From Sciurus carolinensis (taxonomy: Eukaryota; Chordata; Mammalia; Rodentia; Sciuridae): a stretch of DNA of 64,000 bases. The DNA is taken from assembly GCF_902686445.1 (NCBI RefSeq), contig NC_062222.1, forward strand, positions 131,199,035-131,263,034, in the 5' to 3' direction. Of the stretch, positions 24,345 through 35,811 are shown piece after piece; the first letter of the stretch is position 1, and each line of letters opens with the position of its first letter. A program made the translations under genes and the position numbers. The notes under the pieces were generated by a model. That model saw only the letters and a list, made by a program, of their open reading frames with translations. It was not told the DNA's origin and did not search any database.

Positions 24345-24436
24345 GGGCTGGGCATGTGGTTCTGTGACAGAGCACTTGCCTAACATGCATGAGGCACTGG
24401 GTTCAAACCTCAACGCTGCAAAAATAAATAAGAGAA
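24345..24436 (+). repeat. ID-type SINE
   Basis: 'gggctgggcatgtggttctg' (A-box region), 'cacttgcctaacatgcatga' and 'ggcactgggttcaaacctca' (B-box region), then an A-rich tail 'caaaaataaataag'. The head and body match rodent tRNA-Ala-related ID elements in full-length form. Confidence 0.85.
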
Positions 24437-24579
24437 TAATTAAAGCCATCAGAGAATCACAAAGATTCTCCCAAAATGTTATTTATCACCATGAAAAGTG
24501 TAAAATATGTAGATATTCAATGTCAAGTTTCTGTTTATATGAAGCTTGGGATATTTGATTAGTGTGTTATAATCACTAC

Positions 24580-24670
24580 TTTTTTTTTTTTTTTTTTTCT
24601 GCCAGGCTGGGAATTGAACCCAGGACCTTGTTTGGCAAGTGCCCTGCCACTAAGCTATATCCCTCAGCCC
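24580..24670 (-). repeat. ID-type SINE, inverted
   Basis: A run of about 19 T, then 'gggaattgaacccaggacct', 'ggcaagtgccctgccactaa' and 'gctatatccctcagccc'. This is an ID element on the minus strand with its poly(A) at the left. It lies head-to-head with the plus-strand ID 145 bases upstream. Confidence 0.85.
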
Positions 24671-26459
24671 AAAATGTATGTTTTTAAAGACCTTCTAATA
24701 TGTACAAAACTTGCATCTTAAACTATTAAGTGAAAAGTGGCATTAAATTTTACATACAGTATAATGATATCAACTAAACACCCCAAATATTTAGAAAGAA
24801 AAGAAGTAAGACTGAAAGGAAAGAGACTCTACTGTGCATAGTAGTTGCTTTGGGAAATGACTCAAAGGTCAGTCTTTTTTCTTTCTACTGTTTGGCATTT
24901 TCCAAAATGTTTATAATGAGTACATATTGCCTTTATAATGGAGAAACACAGTAAGAATCACTGATGGATTATTTGATTGATTATCTTTATTAACTCCGTC
25001 CTACCTATAATTAATCCATATTACAGTTGGTGACAGCAATAAATCCAGGTGTTTAAGAATGAGCATGGCTTGTTCTTCCAAACCATGCTTCATCCTATCA
25101 AGCTCACCTCCCATGCCAAACTTCCCTCTGGTTAGGGTCCAGAAGACCATGAGGCACAGTCTTTGCAGAACCTGAGGAGCGCTCCTGGCCCCTGCTTTTT
25201 GTTAAACCAATTTTTCTTCCCAATTTTTCTCCCTTCTTTATTCCATCCCTGTCTGCAGCCAATATTGAAGAGTTCAGGTCAAAGACTTCATCACTTCCTG
25301 GGTGATCTCTACACCAATTATTTGGTTTCTCAGAGTCTCTGTTTCCACATTTCTATAAAATGGATATAATGACATACAACTTGCTTGTTCTCATACATGT
25401 TACACAAAATCGGGCTAAGTGCATGGCACCTAGTAGGCATACACACCCTCAAAATTAATGATAGCTATCCTTTTTGTCAATTTGTCCTCCAAATCCCTCT
25501 TTCCCAACCTGCAGCCAGCTCAGGGCCTTGCACATAGAAATCCCTTAATTCATGGTTCCTGAGTGTTCGATAGTTGCCACAGGTGATACCAGACCCCGGC
25601 AGATACAGATTCAACTCAGGACTGTGTGATGCTTAGATGACTTATCTCCACAAGAAAGCACAAAGACAGAAGGAAGTTGTGAAAAAAGAACTTCCTTCCT
25701 ACACAGAAAGAGAGCTTTATCGACTTTGATCAAAAAGAAGCTTTGGAAATCCGCCTCCAGGCATCTCCTAAGAACTCACACACACAAAGCAAAGAAAATC
25801 AGAGAGAAGATGGAAAGTTTTCTCATTCTTTCTTCCCCACTCCCATACCAGGCCCCTAGCTCCAAAGTTGGATTTGGTTGTGTTTTTAAATGGGCTTTTG
25901 CACTTTTTCAAAAATCAGCTAGATACCAATGCATCCCCACAGCTGAATAAGCACAATTAAGATGAAAGATGTATCCTGGGGCAGCATAAACTGCGATCTG
26001 GCTGCCCCTCCAGCTTGTGGAATTCCTTCTGCTTGGTGAGAACAGGGTTGGAAGGGGAGTGTCCTCCAGCCCGCATCATGCAGCAGCCTCCAAGTTCACT
26101 TTGAAGGCGGAGCCACAATGCTGGCAGGCTTGATTGAGTTTGGTCTTTTCCACTCAGTGGCCCCAGCTATGAGGCTGGAGAAGGTGATTTTGCTCAGATC
26201 TTCTAGAGAAACCAATGAGATCCACAGGCAAACAGATTCTCATCCTTCCATCTGCAGAATTCAAAGCAGTTCCTTATCATAAAGGACTCACTCTCAACTA
26301 GAAATAAAACATCAGACAAGCTGTAGCATTTTGCTGGTAGATGGATCGCAGAGGGGAGTGTGAAAGGAGACAGTGAGTTGAAATTCAAAAACAGCTTGAG
26401 TGTAACACGTGTAAAACATCCTTTGGTTCCGTGCAAAGAAGTGTGCTTGACAAATTTCC
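24671..26459. other. Unassigned AT-rich sequence with a MIR
   Basis: Mostly unrecognised. The part near 24860-24960 ('ttctactgtttggcattttc') looks like an old L1 end. A MIR-like stretch is listed separately. No coding evidence. Confidence 0.4.
25285..25440 (+). repeat. MIR SINE, 3' part
   Basis: 'tctctgtttccacatttcta', 'taaaatggatataatgacat', then 'gtgcatggcacctagtaggc' follow the 3' half of MIR on the plus strand. Confidence 0.55.
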
Positions 26460-26610
26460 TTCTGAGTCCATTAAATTATTCATTCATTCATTCAACAAAC
26501 ACCCAGTGATGAACTACTTTTCATTTGCCTTTTCATTTATTCATTCAATAAACATTTACTGAACACAGGATGGATATCATGTGCTGTCCTGTGTATCATG
26601 AGGAATATAA
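26460..26610 (-). repeat. L2-type 3' fragment
   Basis: 'attcattcattcattcaaca' and, about 75 bases later, 'ttcattcaataaacatttac' followed by 'tgaacacaggatggatatca'. These resemble the reversed L2 3' end. The repeated start suggests a duplication or two pieces. Confidence 0.5.
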
Positions 26611-26634
26611 ATAGTAAGTGCTTATATTTGTTGA

Positions 26635-26760
26635 ATGATTACAATATTTAGGGATTGCATAAGATCATACAGCTGCCCAGTGGTAGAGTCAGGTGGTATC
26701 CAGGAGTCTGACCCCAGAACCCAAACCCTTGACCTCATGCTATAATGCCCTTCAGAAATG
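26635..26760 (-). repeat. MIR SINE
   Basis: 'ttagggattgcataagatca', 'tacagctgcccagtggtaga' and 'gagtctgaccccagaaccca' match a MIR in reverse orientation. Confidence 0.6.
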
Positions 26761-28034
26761 CAAGACACCCGGATGTGAAGACACAAATCCTGACTCCGGG
26801 ATCTTAACTTGTAAGAGAGCTGAGACAGGTTGAAGGCCTTGAGAGAGGTTCAGAAAAAAGAATCAGAGACATTTAGAGAAAGAAGAAAGGATTTTTTTCT
26901 TCTCTGGAAAAGAAGTGAGGGTTCTATGGACATGGTAGAATTTGATGTGACTCATGATGGACAGGTGGAACTGAACAAGCTTCAGGGGGCAGAAAAGGCA
27001 TTCTAAGCTATAGGAACAGAGTCAGTTCATTTCAAAAGAAGGAAAGCTGGAGATCTGGGAGAAGACTCGATACTCAGCTGGGTTAGAGCATAAATGCAAA
27101 CCAAGAGCAATGGTGGGAGGAAGCTGGACCTCCAAAATGAAGCACATGCCTCCATTTTAAATATTAACAGACTCAAGCAAGACAGTCACTCTGGAATCTC
27201 AGTCTTCCTGTCCACCATGGGAAAATGTTGGGATGATAACAACTCTGTAAGTCTGGACAAGAGATTTAAGGAAAGGCTCCTAAAGCAGCAAAATATTTGC
27301 CTGTTGGGTCTGGCCTGGGGGAAGTGGAGGCAGGTGTCACTCCAGAGCAGAGAAGGGTATTCACAATGGGAATCCAGTGCACTGTATTCTTGATTGTACC
27401 CACTGGACAGCACTCCAAGACCTACTTCACCCCTCCTGGAGCCTCTGCTTTGGAGAAGGGAGACGCTACTCCTAGAACCATGTTTTATTTATCATGAGAC
27501 CTCTGACCTTTGTTCATTCAATGTAAGTAACAGGCACCGTGCTGTCTGATCTTTTCTTCCATTTTAAGGGGGAAAGAGGACGTTAGAAGAAAAGAGAATG
27601 CACATCAATTATATGATCAATAATCAATGTTCTGACTATATAAGAGATGCCTAGAGGGTGTGCATGGGAGAAGAACCAGATGCTTCTTCAAATGTTTGTA
27701 ATATAATTGCATGTAAAGAGGAGCTATACGTAACTCCAAAGGACAGAACTTAAACTCAAAGTGTGCTTGAAATTCATTTGCATGGTACACTAGGCATTGT
27801 GATAATTGCATATGTGATGTAATCTAATTTTCACAAAACGTTCTGCATTAATATTTTACATTAACATTGATTACACATCATTTGGCAGTCTCAGAAGCAC
27901 TGGGAAATGCATCTGAATTTCCAAAGCTAAGGAGTGATGAGTTGGAACCCAAACATATGTCAACCACACCCCAACTTCTTGCTACCCAGGCTGCACCCTC
28001 AGTTTAACATGTCTTAAGACACTTTTCTATTAAC
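26761..28034. other. Unassigned non-coding sequence
   Basis: No gene or repeat I can name. The 99-codon plus frame (27094-27393) and overlapping minus frame have no recognisable domain. Confidence 0.45.
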
Positions 28035-28453
28035 TTCTATATTAGCCAAATTCTCATCATTGTGACCAAAATACCCAAACAATAACAACTTTAAGGAGGA
28101 AATGTTTATTTCAGCTCATGTTTTCAGAGGTTCAGTCCATGGTTGGCCAATTCCATTGCTCTGGGCCTGAATGAGCAGGACAACATGGTGGAAGTGCACA
28201 GTAGCCAGGGAGTAGAAAGCAGGAGAGAGGGAGACAAAATACATACTCCACAGACACTATCCAAGTGACCTACTTCCTCTAACCATACCCACCTGCATAT
28301 GGTTACCACTGAGTCCATTTAAACTATTAATTCATCAAATGGATTGATCCACCAATGAGGTAATGATTCTCATAATCTAATCATTGCATCTCAGAACATT
28401 TCTGCATAAACAAAGGAACTTTTGGGGGATACCTCATATCCAAACCATGCAGA
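28035..28453 (-). repeat. ORR1/MT-like MaLR solo LTR, near full length
   Basis: The plus strand shows the reversed 3' end ('attagccaaattctcatcat', 'tgaccaaaatacccaaacaa'), then 'tttatttcagctcatgtttt', 'cagaggttcagtccatggtt' and 'ctctgggcctgaatgagcag'. The 'aatctaatcattgcatctca' and 'gggggatacctcatatccaa' stretches mark the reversed LTR start. The order matches rodent ORR1/MT LTRs, with no internal region. Confidence 0.75.
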
Positions 28454-31126
28454 ACAAAGAAGAAGGAGCTACAGGGAAGCATATTTTAGCTCAACATAAG
28501 TGATTCCATCAAACTTAACTGAATGTTTTTGGGCAGGATTATGCTCACTTTCTATACCTCAGATTTCCCTTCCAAAAAAAATGGAGTCATATAGATAATC
28601 TCGGTACACTGCTTCCAGAAATAGCTGCCATAACCTGTAAGATGTTATTGGGATGAACAGAGCTCCTTCCAAGGCATTCATGCACCTCCACGACCCTGCT
28701 CCTGCCCATCTCTCCTCCTCACCTTCCACCCACTTGAACTCACATTCTTTCCAGCTCTGTGGAGTCACCTGCTAGTCTCCAAATGGAGGGTCACTCCTCT
28801 GGGGCTCCACATGTGGTATTCCCTCCAGTTGGATAAAACCAGGTGGTTAGCTTTCCTACAAGTTGATAGTCTTAACTATGTTTCAATATTTACTTGGCAT
28901 CAGCGAGATAAAATGTCAAGTACATTTTTCTTAGGTCAGTAAACAATGTTTCAATTACCACCTCACCTTCCTCTTTAGGTTGCTGTAAAATAACATACCT
29001 CTCCTATAAGCATACAAGGGGAATCTGCTCCACGTCTCATAGAGAAGATCAGGAAGACATTTATGTCACATGAAACATAGCATGTCATAGAAAATGACCC
29101 CACAGTACAGTCCCTCCTCACAGGCATCTCATCTCAGCCAGTGCAGGGCCTTCTCCAGCTCTTCTGCTGGGCCCTATTCCCAAGCAACAGTCCTCGGAGC
29201 TCCGTTCACCTTCTACCTCAGATGTGCTTCTCCACTACTTCTTGGTTTTCAAAGCTGCTGAATTAAGGATGAAAATTGTGTTTGCAACTAGTGAAGAGGA
29301 CTTACTCTCTCAAAATATTTTAAATCCGAAATAGGCACCTTATTCTATGCATCAGATTAGAGAGATGAAGTTACATGCCTCCAAACACAGAGAAACACGT
29401 GTAGAAACCCAGGTCAACCAGCCCCTTATTCCAATTTCTTCTAGAGATGTTTTTGTGTCCATGACAGAGTAAAGCCTCAGGTCACAGCCCTGCTGCTCAC
29501 TATCTTTGTCCAGATCTGCACCTGACAAACTCGTGCACACCCCACAGGATGAAGCTGACAAAGCACCTGCTCTCTGGGAAGCCTGTCCCATCCCCAGCCT
29601 ATCCCTGACCACCTTCCTGCTTCCCTCGGTCTTCTCCAATGGTCATGGGAACTTCAATTCTATGATTATTTTAGAGCATCTGCCAATATTGAGGCGCTTA
29701 TCAATTTATCAGTCTCTCTCCCCCCACCAGACCATGAGCTCCCTAAGAACAAAGATTTTGGCTAATCCACCTCTGGCTCTGCAGAGTAGTACAATGGAGA
29801 ACAAAATAGTCTGTGTGTAAAAAGTGTTTATTGTATTAAATAGAACAATTAAGTCTCTTCTAACTGTTACTTAGATAAACACGTACATCCAAAAGCACAT
29901 ACGCATCTATAACACAAATGTACAAATACATGCACACACACACACCTTAGACACGTATGTGTTTTCTTATGCTTTCTCAAGACCTTGATTCATGGCCAAG
30001 TTGATGGCAAAATTGATTTTGAAGGCAAAGCCTGACCTGCACCCCCCACTTTTAACCTAGGAAACGGAAGCTTGCCTTGACCCAGTCCTGAGCACAGAAT
30101 TCTCTGTAGGTGGGAGAAAGAGGGAGGAGAGAAAACAGAAGGTGATTTGTAAGGGAAAATGAAGCACACGGCAAGGTAGAGTCCCCAGGGCTCTTAAAGT
30201 GGTAGTTAATTGAATCCTGTGTTCCAAGACCTTAATTTCAAACAAGGTCTTTGGGAAAAACAACCAGTCGCTCTCCCTCAGGCAAATGCAAGCCCTTTCC
30301 CTGAGCTCTGGCTCCTGACAGATCTCCTTCTCTGCCTTAATTCTTATACACGTAAACCAGGGACTCACTTTCGGGGCCTCAGAAGGCAGTCTCTGAGCCT
30401 CACTTCCTTCTGCCTACCCTTCATCCCAGCTGGTCTACAAACCCACGTAGGCATTCTTTAATTCAAATCTCTGAATAAAACACCATACTTGCCAGTTCTG
30501 AGTCCTGGCTGACTTAAACCAGGCCGTAGCTGGATGCAGGGCTTGATTTGCAGCCAGCTTCCAGAATTAATCTCTCCATCTCCCATTGCAATTTGCTTTG
30601 CTCTTACTATAATTTTTATGTTCCTTTTTGCATTAGAATAAACTCATTCATTCAAAGGTAGGGATTTGCTGAATATTCGCTATGTGCTAAGGGTAAAGAT
30701 ACATAGCATAGTCATAACAACAGTAACAACATGTATTTTATTATTGCTCACTGTAACAAAAATTAAATAAAATGAAAAAAAAATCTAGATCATTCCCCAT
30801 CACATTTTAATCCTCACAGAAATCCTATAGGGTGGGGGAGTGACTTTCTGAATAGTTAGGATAATTTTGTTTACGGATTAAAGAAAAATCAACCTGGCAT
30901 GGAATATATAAAGGGGAAATGCATTATCCAATGCAGCAGGAAAAACAGAGGGAGGCAGCTCTAGGACTGGTGAACTCTGACATCATACCGGGTCACCTCC
31001 AGCCTTCACACTGCCAGGCCCAGCTTCTCAAGCTGGATCCTCAGAGCTGCAACAAGCCTGAGAAAATTTCAAGAGATTCATCCAGACATGAATATCCAAG
31101 GGAAGAGGCCAAAGCTGATCTTCTAT
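28454..31126. other. Unassigned sequence with an L2-like stretch
   Basis: No gene supported. Unique-looking DNA with a short CA-rich run near 29932-29944 and an L2-like part listed separately. A 103-codon minus frame (30057-30368) lacks domains. Confidence 0.45.
29530..29800 (+). repeat. Possible L2 fragment
   Basis: 'gggaagcctgtcccatcccc', 'ctatccctgaccaccttcct' and later 'agaccatgagctccctaaga' with 'acaaagattttggct' resemble the order of the L2 3' region on plus. Divergence is high. Confidence 0.4.
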
Positions 31127-31792
31127 GTGCCTTATTAGTTTCTTGGGGTGACCCTAACAGCATCACAAGGCAAGGGACAGAATCTTCTCTCACAGTGCTG
31201 GAAACTAAGTCTGAAACTGAGACTCTAATGGATCTAGAAAACTGTACTTCCTTGCCTCTCCCTAGCTTCTGGTTGCTGCCAGCAATCCTCAGAGTTTCTT
31301 GCCCTGTAGGCACATCACTCCAATCTCTTTCTGTATGGTTTCCTTGTGTATGCAGGTGAGCATGCACACGTGTGTACATGTATGGGTGTTTCTGCCCCTC
31401 TGGATCTCTCTCCTTTTCTGGGGGGTGGGATGGGGTACTAGAGATTTAACCCGGGGGCATTATACCCCTGAGCTACTTCCGCAGCCCTTTTGTTGTTCTT
31501 CTTTATTTTGAAAGAGGGTCTCACTTAATTGCTGAGATTTGTCTTGAACTTGTCATCCTCCTGTCTCAGCCTCCCAAGATGCTGCAATTACATGCATTTG
31601 ATGTGCACCTGGTTCTTCCTCTCCTTTTAAGAACAACAGTGTTATTGGATTTAGGACGCCCCTTGCTCCAGTATGACTTCATTTAACTTGATTATATTTG
31701 CAAAGACCCTATTTCCAAATAAGGTGACATTCACAGGTACCAGCAGTTAGGAATGAACATACCTTTTGGTAGGACAAAATTCTATCACAACA
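31127..31792 (-). repeat. MLT1 solo LTR interrupted by a SINE
   Basis: On the minus strand the LTR starts TGTTGTGATAGAATTTTGTC (ending at 31792), carries 'tatttggaaatagggtcttt', and resumes after the SINE with 'gagattggagtgatgtgcct', 'aaccagaagctagggagagg' and a 3' end near 31130. Removing the SINE (31418-31618) and one copy of its 10-base duplication leaves a roughly 455-bp LTR, the expected MLT1 size. No internal retroviral sequence. Confidence 0.8.
31408..31628 (-). mobile_element. B1-ID dimeric SINE with 10-bp target duplication
   Basis: The element at 31418-31618 lies on the minus strand. Its B1 (7SL-derived) half shows 'gctgagacaggaggatgaca' and 'agttcaagacaaatctcagc'. After an A-rich linker, its ID half shows 'gggctgcggaagtagctcag' and 'cccccgggttaaatctctag'. 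CTCTCCTTTT occurs on both sides (31408-31417 and 31619-31628), an exact 10-base target-site duplication. The dimer sits inside an MLT1 LTR, so it is the younger of the two. Confidence 0.88.
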
Positions 31793-32459
31793 GTGTCCTA
31801 TTAAGATCTAGAAAATGTTCCTGAGATCTCCCTACCCAACTACGATCTCACTGGTCAGAACTGCATCACATGTTGAAACTGAAAACAATCACTCTCCAAG
31901 GGAATGAAAACCACCATGATCGTTTCAGACAGTCAAGTCCACACAGGGCCTGAGAAAGGAGCCCAAGCTCCTGGAAAGCATCGCATGGACAGAAGAGAGT
32001 GGGTCCCTGATCACTCTTAAGGAAGAAAGAGGTGGAGAGCAGCTGATGTCCCAGGAAAGGCCATCTATGGTGTCTGCTACACAGACACCTAGTCCCACGT
32101 GTGTGTCTGATTCTAGAGGCTGAGGTCTGGGACTCTCAAACCTCCATCTGAGCATCTGCCATGACATCCTTCTTTCTGTCCTGCCGGGCACTGTACTGTG
32201 GGCTTTATGTCAATCTTCTTACTTAACCCATGCCACAGTCCAAAGAGGTACATACCATGATATCATTATCACCATTGTTACAGAGATGATAAAAATTGGA
32301 AGCATCAAGGTCAAGACTGTACAACTTTTGTAAGTAAATGCTTATGAAATGCAGTCATCCACAAAATCAAGAGATGGGCAACTCAGAACCAGGGGTTATG
32401 GCAAGCTCATTTTTTGTGAAACCAGCACATAGAGTTATGGTATAAAAGGAGAAGGGGGT

Positions 32460-32460
<1 letters not shown>
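31793..32460. other. Unassigned non-coding sequence
   Basis: No gene or repeat recognised between the MLT1 LTR and the purine-rich array. Confidence 0.45.
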
Positions 32461-32505
<45 letters not shown>

Positions 32506-32615
32506 AGGAAGGAAGGAAGGAAGGAAGGAAGGAAGGAAGGAAGGAAGGAAGGAAGGAAGGAAGGGAGGGAGGGAGGGAGGGAGGAAGTAAGAAAGAAAGA
32601 AAAGCAAAGAAAAAA
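32461..32615 (+). repeat. Compound purine array: GA, GGAA and GGGA repeats
   Basis: In order: AAAG units, about 13 GA units (32473-32499), about 15 consecutive GGAA units (about 32503-32562), about five GGGA units (to about 32583), then AAAG-type units. One strand is almost entirely purine for 150 bases. The opposite strand reads as a Ser/Leu/Phe-rich open frame, which is an artefact. Confidence 0.95.
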
Positions 32616-32934
32616 AGAAAGAGAAAAGAAAATGTTTGGTAAATGTTTGCTTCATGAAAATCCTCGCCTTCCCTCCCAGAAAAACCTTTTGTTGGGTTTC
32701 AGGAAAACATTTGAATTTTATTTTCTACATTTGAATTCTAGTTCCTACAAAGCATTATATCCCTTATCAGGTCCACCATCATGACTAAGAAATCTTCCTT
32801 TATCCACCTAAATGGAACTTGGTTTTTTGATCATTGGAAATTAATGTACAAGGTGAAGTCCTTTGCTCTCCTTGGCTGGCTTGAACCTAAAAGAATGTCC
32901 CCTCTTAAAGAAGATGAGCAGCCAGTTGCTTTAC
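32616..32934. other. Unassigned non-coding sequence
   Basis: About 320 bases, AT-rich, no recognisable feature. Confidence 0.4.
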
Positions 32935-34415
32935 TTTTTTAAAAGTTTTAATTAAATTTATTTTTAACTCATACATAAAAAGATAAAAATCATACAGGGC
33001 ATCATATGGCAGTTCAACACATGCATGCCTCATATAATGTTTAAATTACATCAAACATGGCTATCTTCTAAAAAAAAATCACATTTAATTATGGCGGAAA
33101 CTTTCAAAATCCTTTCCTTTAGCTTTTTTTAAATACACAGCACATTACTGTTGTCTGTGTTCACCCTGGTTTGCAATAGCACACGGGAACTCGCAAAGTC
33201 TGTGTAACCACAACTCAGTCCCCACTGATCACAGGCTCCCTGTCCCTCTCTCCAGCCTCAGGAACCACTATTCTACTCTAAACTCTTATGAAATCGATGT
33301 TTTTTTAGTTTCCATAAGTAAATAAGTTCATGCAGTCTTTGTCTTTTGATGCCTGACTTATTTCACTTAACGTAATGCTCTCTAGTTCCATCCAAGTTGC
33401 CAGAAATGAAAGAATCTTATTTTCTTTATTGGTGAATAGTATTCCGTTGTGTGTGTATATAGGCCACATTTGTTCACTCCATTCATCAACTGATGAACAC
33501 TTAAATCATTTCTGTCCCTTGGTTATCGTGAACAGTGCTGCAATAAACATGGGAGGGCAGATGTCTCTCTGACAGACTGATCTCATTTCCTTTGGATATA
33601 TACCTGTGGTGGGATTGCTAGATCCTATGGTAGTTCAATTTTGCATATTTGGAGGAAACGCCATAATTTTTGTCATAGTGACTATACGAACTTGCATTCC
33701 TAACAATGGTCCTCTTTACCCGACATCCACTTGTCACCATGAGTATCTCATTCTTCCTGGGGTGAGGACATAGCTCACTGTGGCTTTAATTTGCATTCCC
33801 CTGGTGATTAGTGATGCTGATCATTTTTCCATATACCTTTCAATCACTTCTATGTCTTCTTTTGGTCCTTGTCTATTTTTATCATTAGCAATTTTTTAAT
33901 CAGGTTATTTGCTTGCTGTTGAACTTTGGAATTCCTTATGCATTCTGGAGAGTAACCCCAGGTTGGATGTTTAGATTTCAAATATTTTCTCCCATTCTAA
34001 AGGTTGTATGTTCACTCTGATGATTCTTTCCTTTGCTGAGCACAAGCATTTTAGTTTAATCTAAGTCCACTTTTGTTTTCATTGCCTCTGTTTTGGGAGT
34101 CTTGTCCAAAAGCATCCTTGCCCATCACAGTGAACTAATGTGTTCCCCTTGTGTTTTCTTATAGTATATTTGTGGCTTTTGGTCTTTAATGAATTTTGAG
34201 TTGATTTTTGTTAATGGTGAGAAATAAGGTCTAGTTTTATTCTTTTGAATGTATATATTTCCCAGCACAATTTATTGAAGAGACTGTCCTTTATCCGGGA
34301 TATGTCTGTGGGCCCTTTGTTGAGAGTCACTTGACTATAGATGTGTGGGTTTATTTCTGAAATGTCTTGTTATTCTTCCGTCTTTGTGACTGATCTTATG
34401 CCAATACCTTGGAGA
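32935..34415 (-). repeat. Old L1 3' fragment, about 1.5 kb
   Basis: The plus strand is the reverse complement of L1 3' UTR plus distal ORF2. Landmarks are 'cacttaacgtaatgctctct', 'agttccatccaagttgccag', 'ttcactccattcatcaactg', 'tggatatatacctgtggtgg', 'gggattgctagatcctatgg' and 'cccagcacaatttattgaag'. The T-rich left edge marks the former poly(A) tail. Frames are broken throughout. It differs clearly from the younger L1s at 50 and 63 kb, so it is an older subfamily. Confidence 0.85.
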
Positions 34416-34421
34416 TGGAAT

Positions 34422-34760
34422 GCTGCTATGGTTTGAATGTGTTCCCCAAAGTTCATGGGTTTGATACTGAATCCCCACTGCAACTGAGTTGGGATGTGGG
34501 TCCAATAAGAGTCGATTAGATGGATTAATATTTTTATTATGTAAATAGGTTAGTCACTGAGAGTGTGGGCTTGTTATGAAGCAAGCTCAGCCCCATCCTG
34601 TTCTCCACTTTCTTGTTTCTTTCATCTTCTGCACAGACTAACACAGCCTCTCCTCAGGTGCCAGCACCTTGCTACTGGACTTCTCAATCTCCAGAGCTGT
34701 GAGAAAGTCCTTTCCCTCTCCATTAGTCATTCTGTTACGGCAACATAAAATGGGCCAAGA
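34422..34760 (+). repeat. MLT1-like MaLR solo LTR
   Basis: Starts 'tgctatggtttgaatgtgtt' with 'ccccaaagttcatgggtttg' and 'actgaatccccactgcaac'. It contains 'gattagatggattaatattt' and 'gtgccagcaccttgctactg' with 'gacttctcaatctccagagc', and ends 'gttacggcaacataaaatgg'. The order fits a plus-strand MLT1C/D-type LTR with a shortened middle. It abuts the end of the older L1. Confidence 0.75.
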
Positions 34761-35811
34761 TGAATGCTCATCATTCAATCCCTCCACCAAATTCCTTACA
34801 GTGAGAGCTCTCAAGAGGAAGCCACATGTTCCATGATCAAAAAGGAGGAAGGAAGCATGTCAAGGGGCAGAGTCTGGAAGGAAAGGTCCAGGTGCTTCCT
34901 TTGTCAGGGCAGTTGGGAAGGAAGAGCGCTGGTCTTTGGATTAGGACTAGATCCTTTCTGCGTTTAGCAACTAAATAGCCTGGCTCATTCACTTGGGCTT
35001 CAGAATACAAGTTTCTCATCAATGAATAAAGAAGTTAAAATAGATTATGTTTAAATTCTTTTTAGCCATGACATTCAAAACTTGGAAACCAGGGCCCGGA
35101 GGTTTACTGTGAGCTTGCCAACTCTATTCCCTCTCTGTCTTTCTTCCTATGTACATTTGATAATTTATGGATCTAGGTGATGACAGCAAAGTAGAGGATA
35201 ATGAGTTAAAATTATGCTTCCACTGAACACTTTGGTTGAAAACTGATTTCATGTTTGCCATCTCCATTCTTTCATATGACAATTCTGTGGGGGCATTAAT
35301 TTTTCCAGTATTAAACACAAAGAAATTGGAAAATGCCAAGCTTGACCAAAGTTAGTCAGTTAAGTGACACATTCAGATCTGAAGTCAGGTCCTCGGTTCC
35401 CATTTGGTACCCTAGAGTCTGACTGCAGAGCACGCAGTATTCCAGGGAGGACTCCCCTGCTTCACCATGGCTGGGAGAGCCCCAACTTAATGTTTCTCCA
35501 AAGACAGAGCAAGATTGTAGATAAAAGTACTAAGTCTCTAAAGCTTTTGTTATTTTATAATTAATCTAGCACCCACCCATAAGGAATTCAGTACAAGGAA
35601 AGGTTACCTAAAAGCAAAGTTGCCCCAAAGACAACAAGTTGCTTAGAGAGAGTGATCTGCTCACCATAGAAAATGTTCAAGCATATAATAAATGAGATAG
35701 GAATTACCCTTTGACCACTAATGAGATGTTATTCACACCAAGGAACTCTGAGCTTTAGTGGAACAATTTTTGTTTCTGAAATAGATAAATAAATAAATCT
35801 ATGTGTCAGCA
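34761..35811. other. Unassigned non-coding sequence with a MIR-like stretch
   Basis: Nothing recognised apart from a MIR-like part near 35320-35440 on the minus strand ('agtcagttaagtgacacatt', 'gtaccctagagtctgactgc'). Confidence 0.4.
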
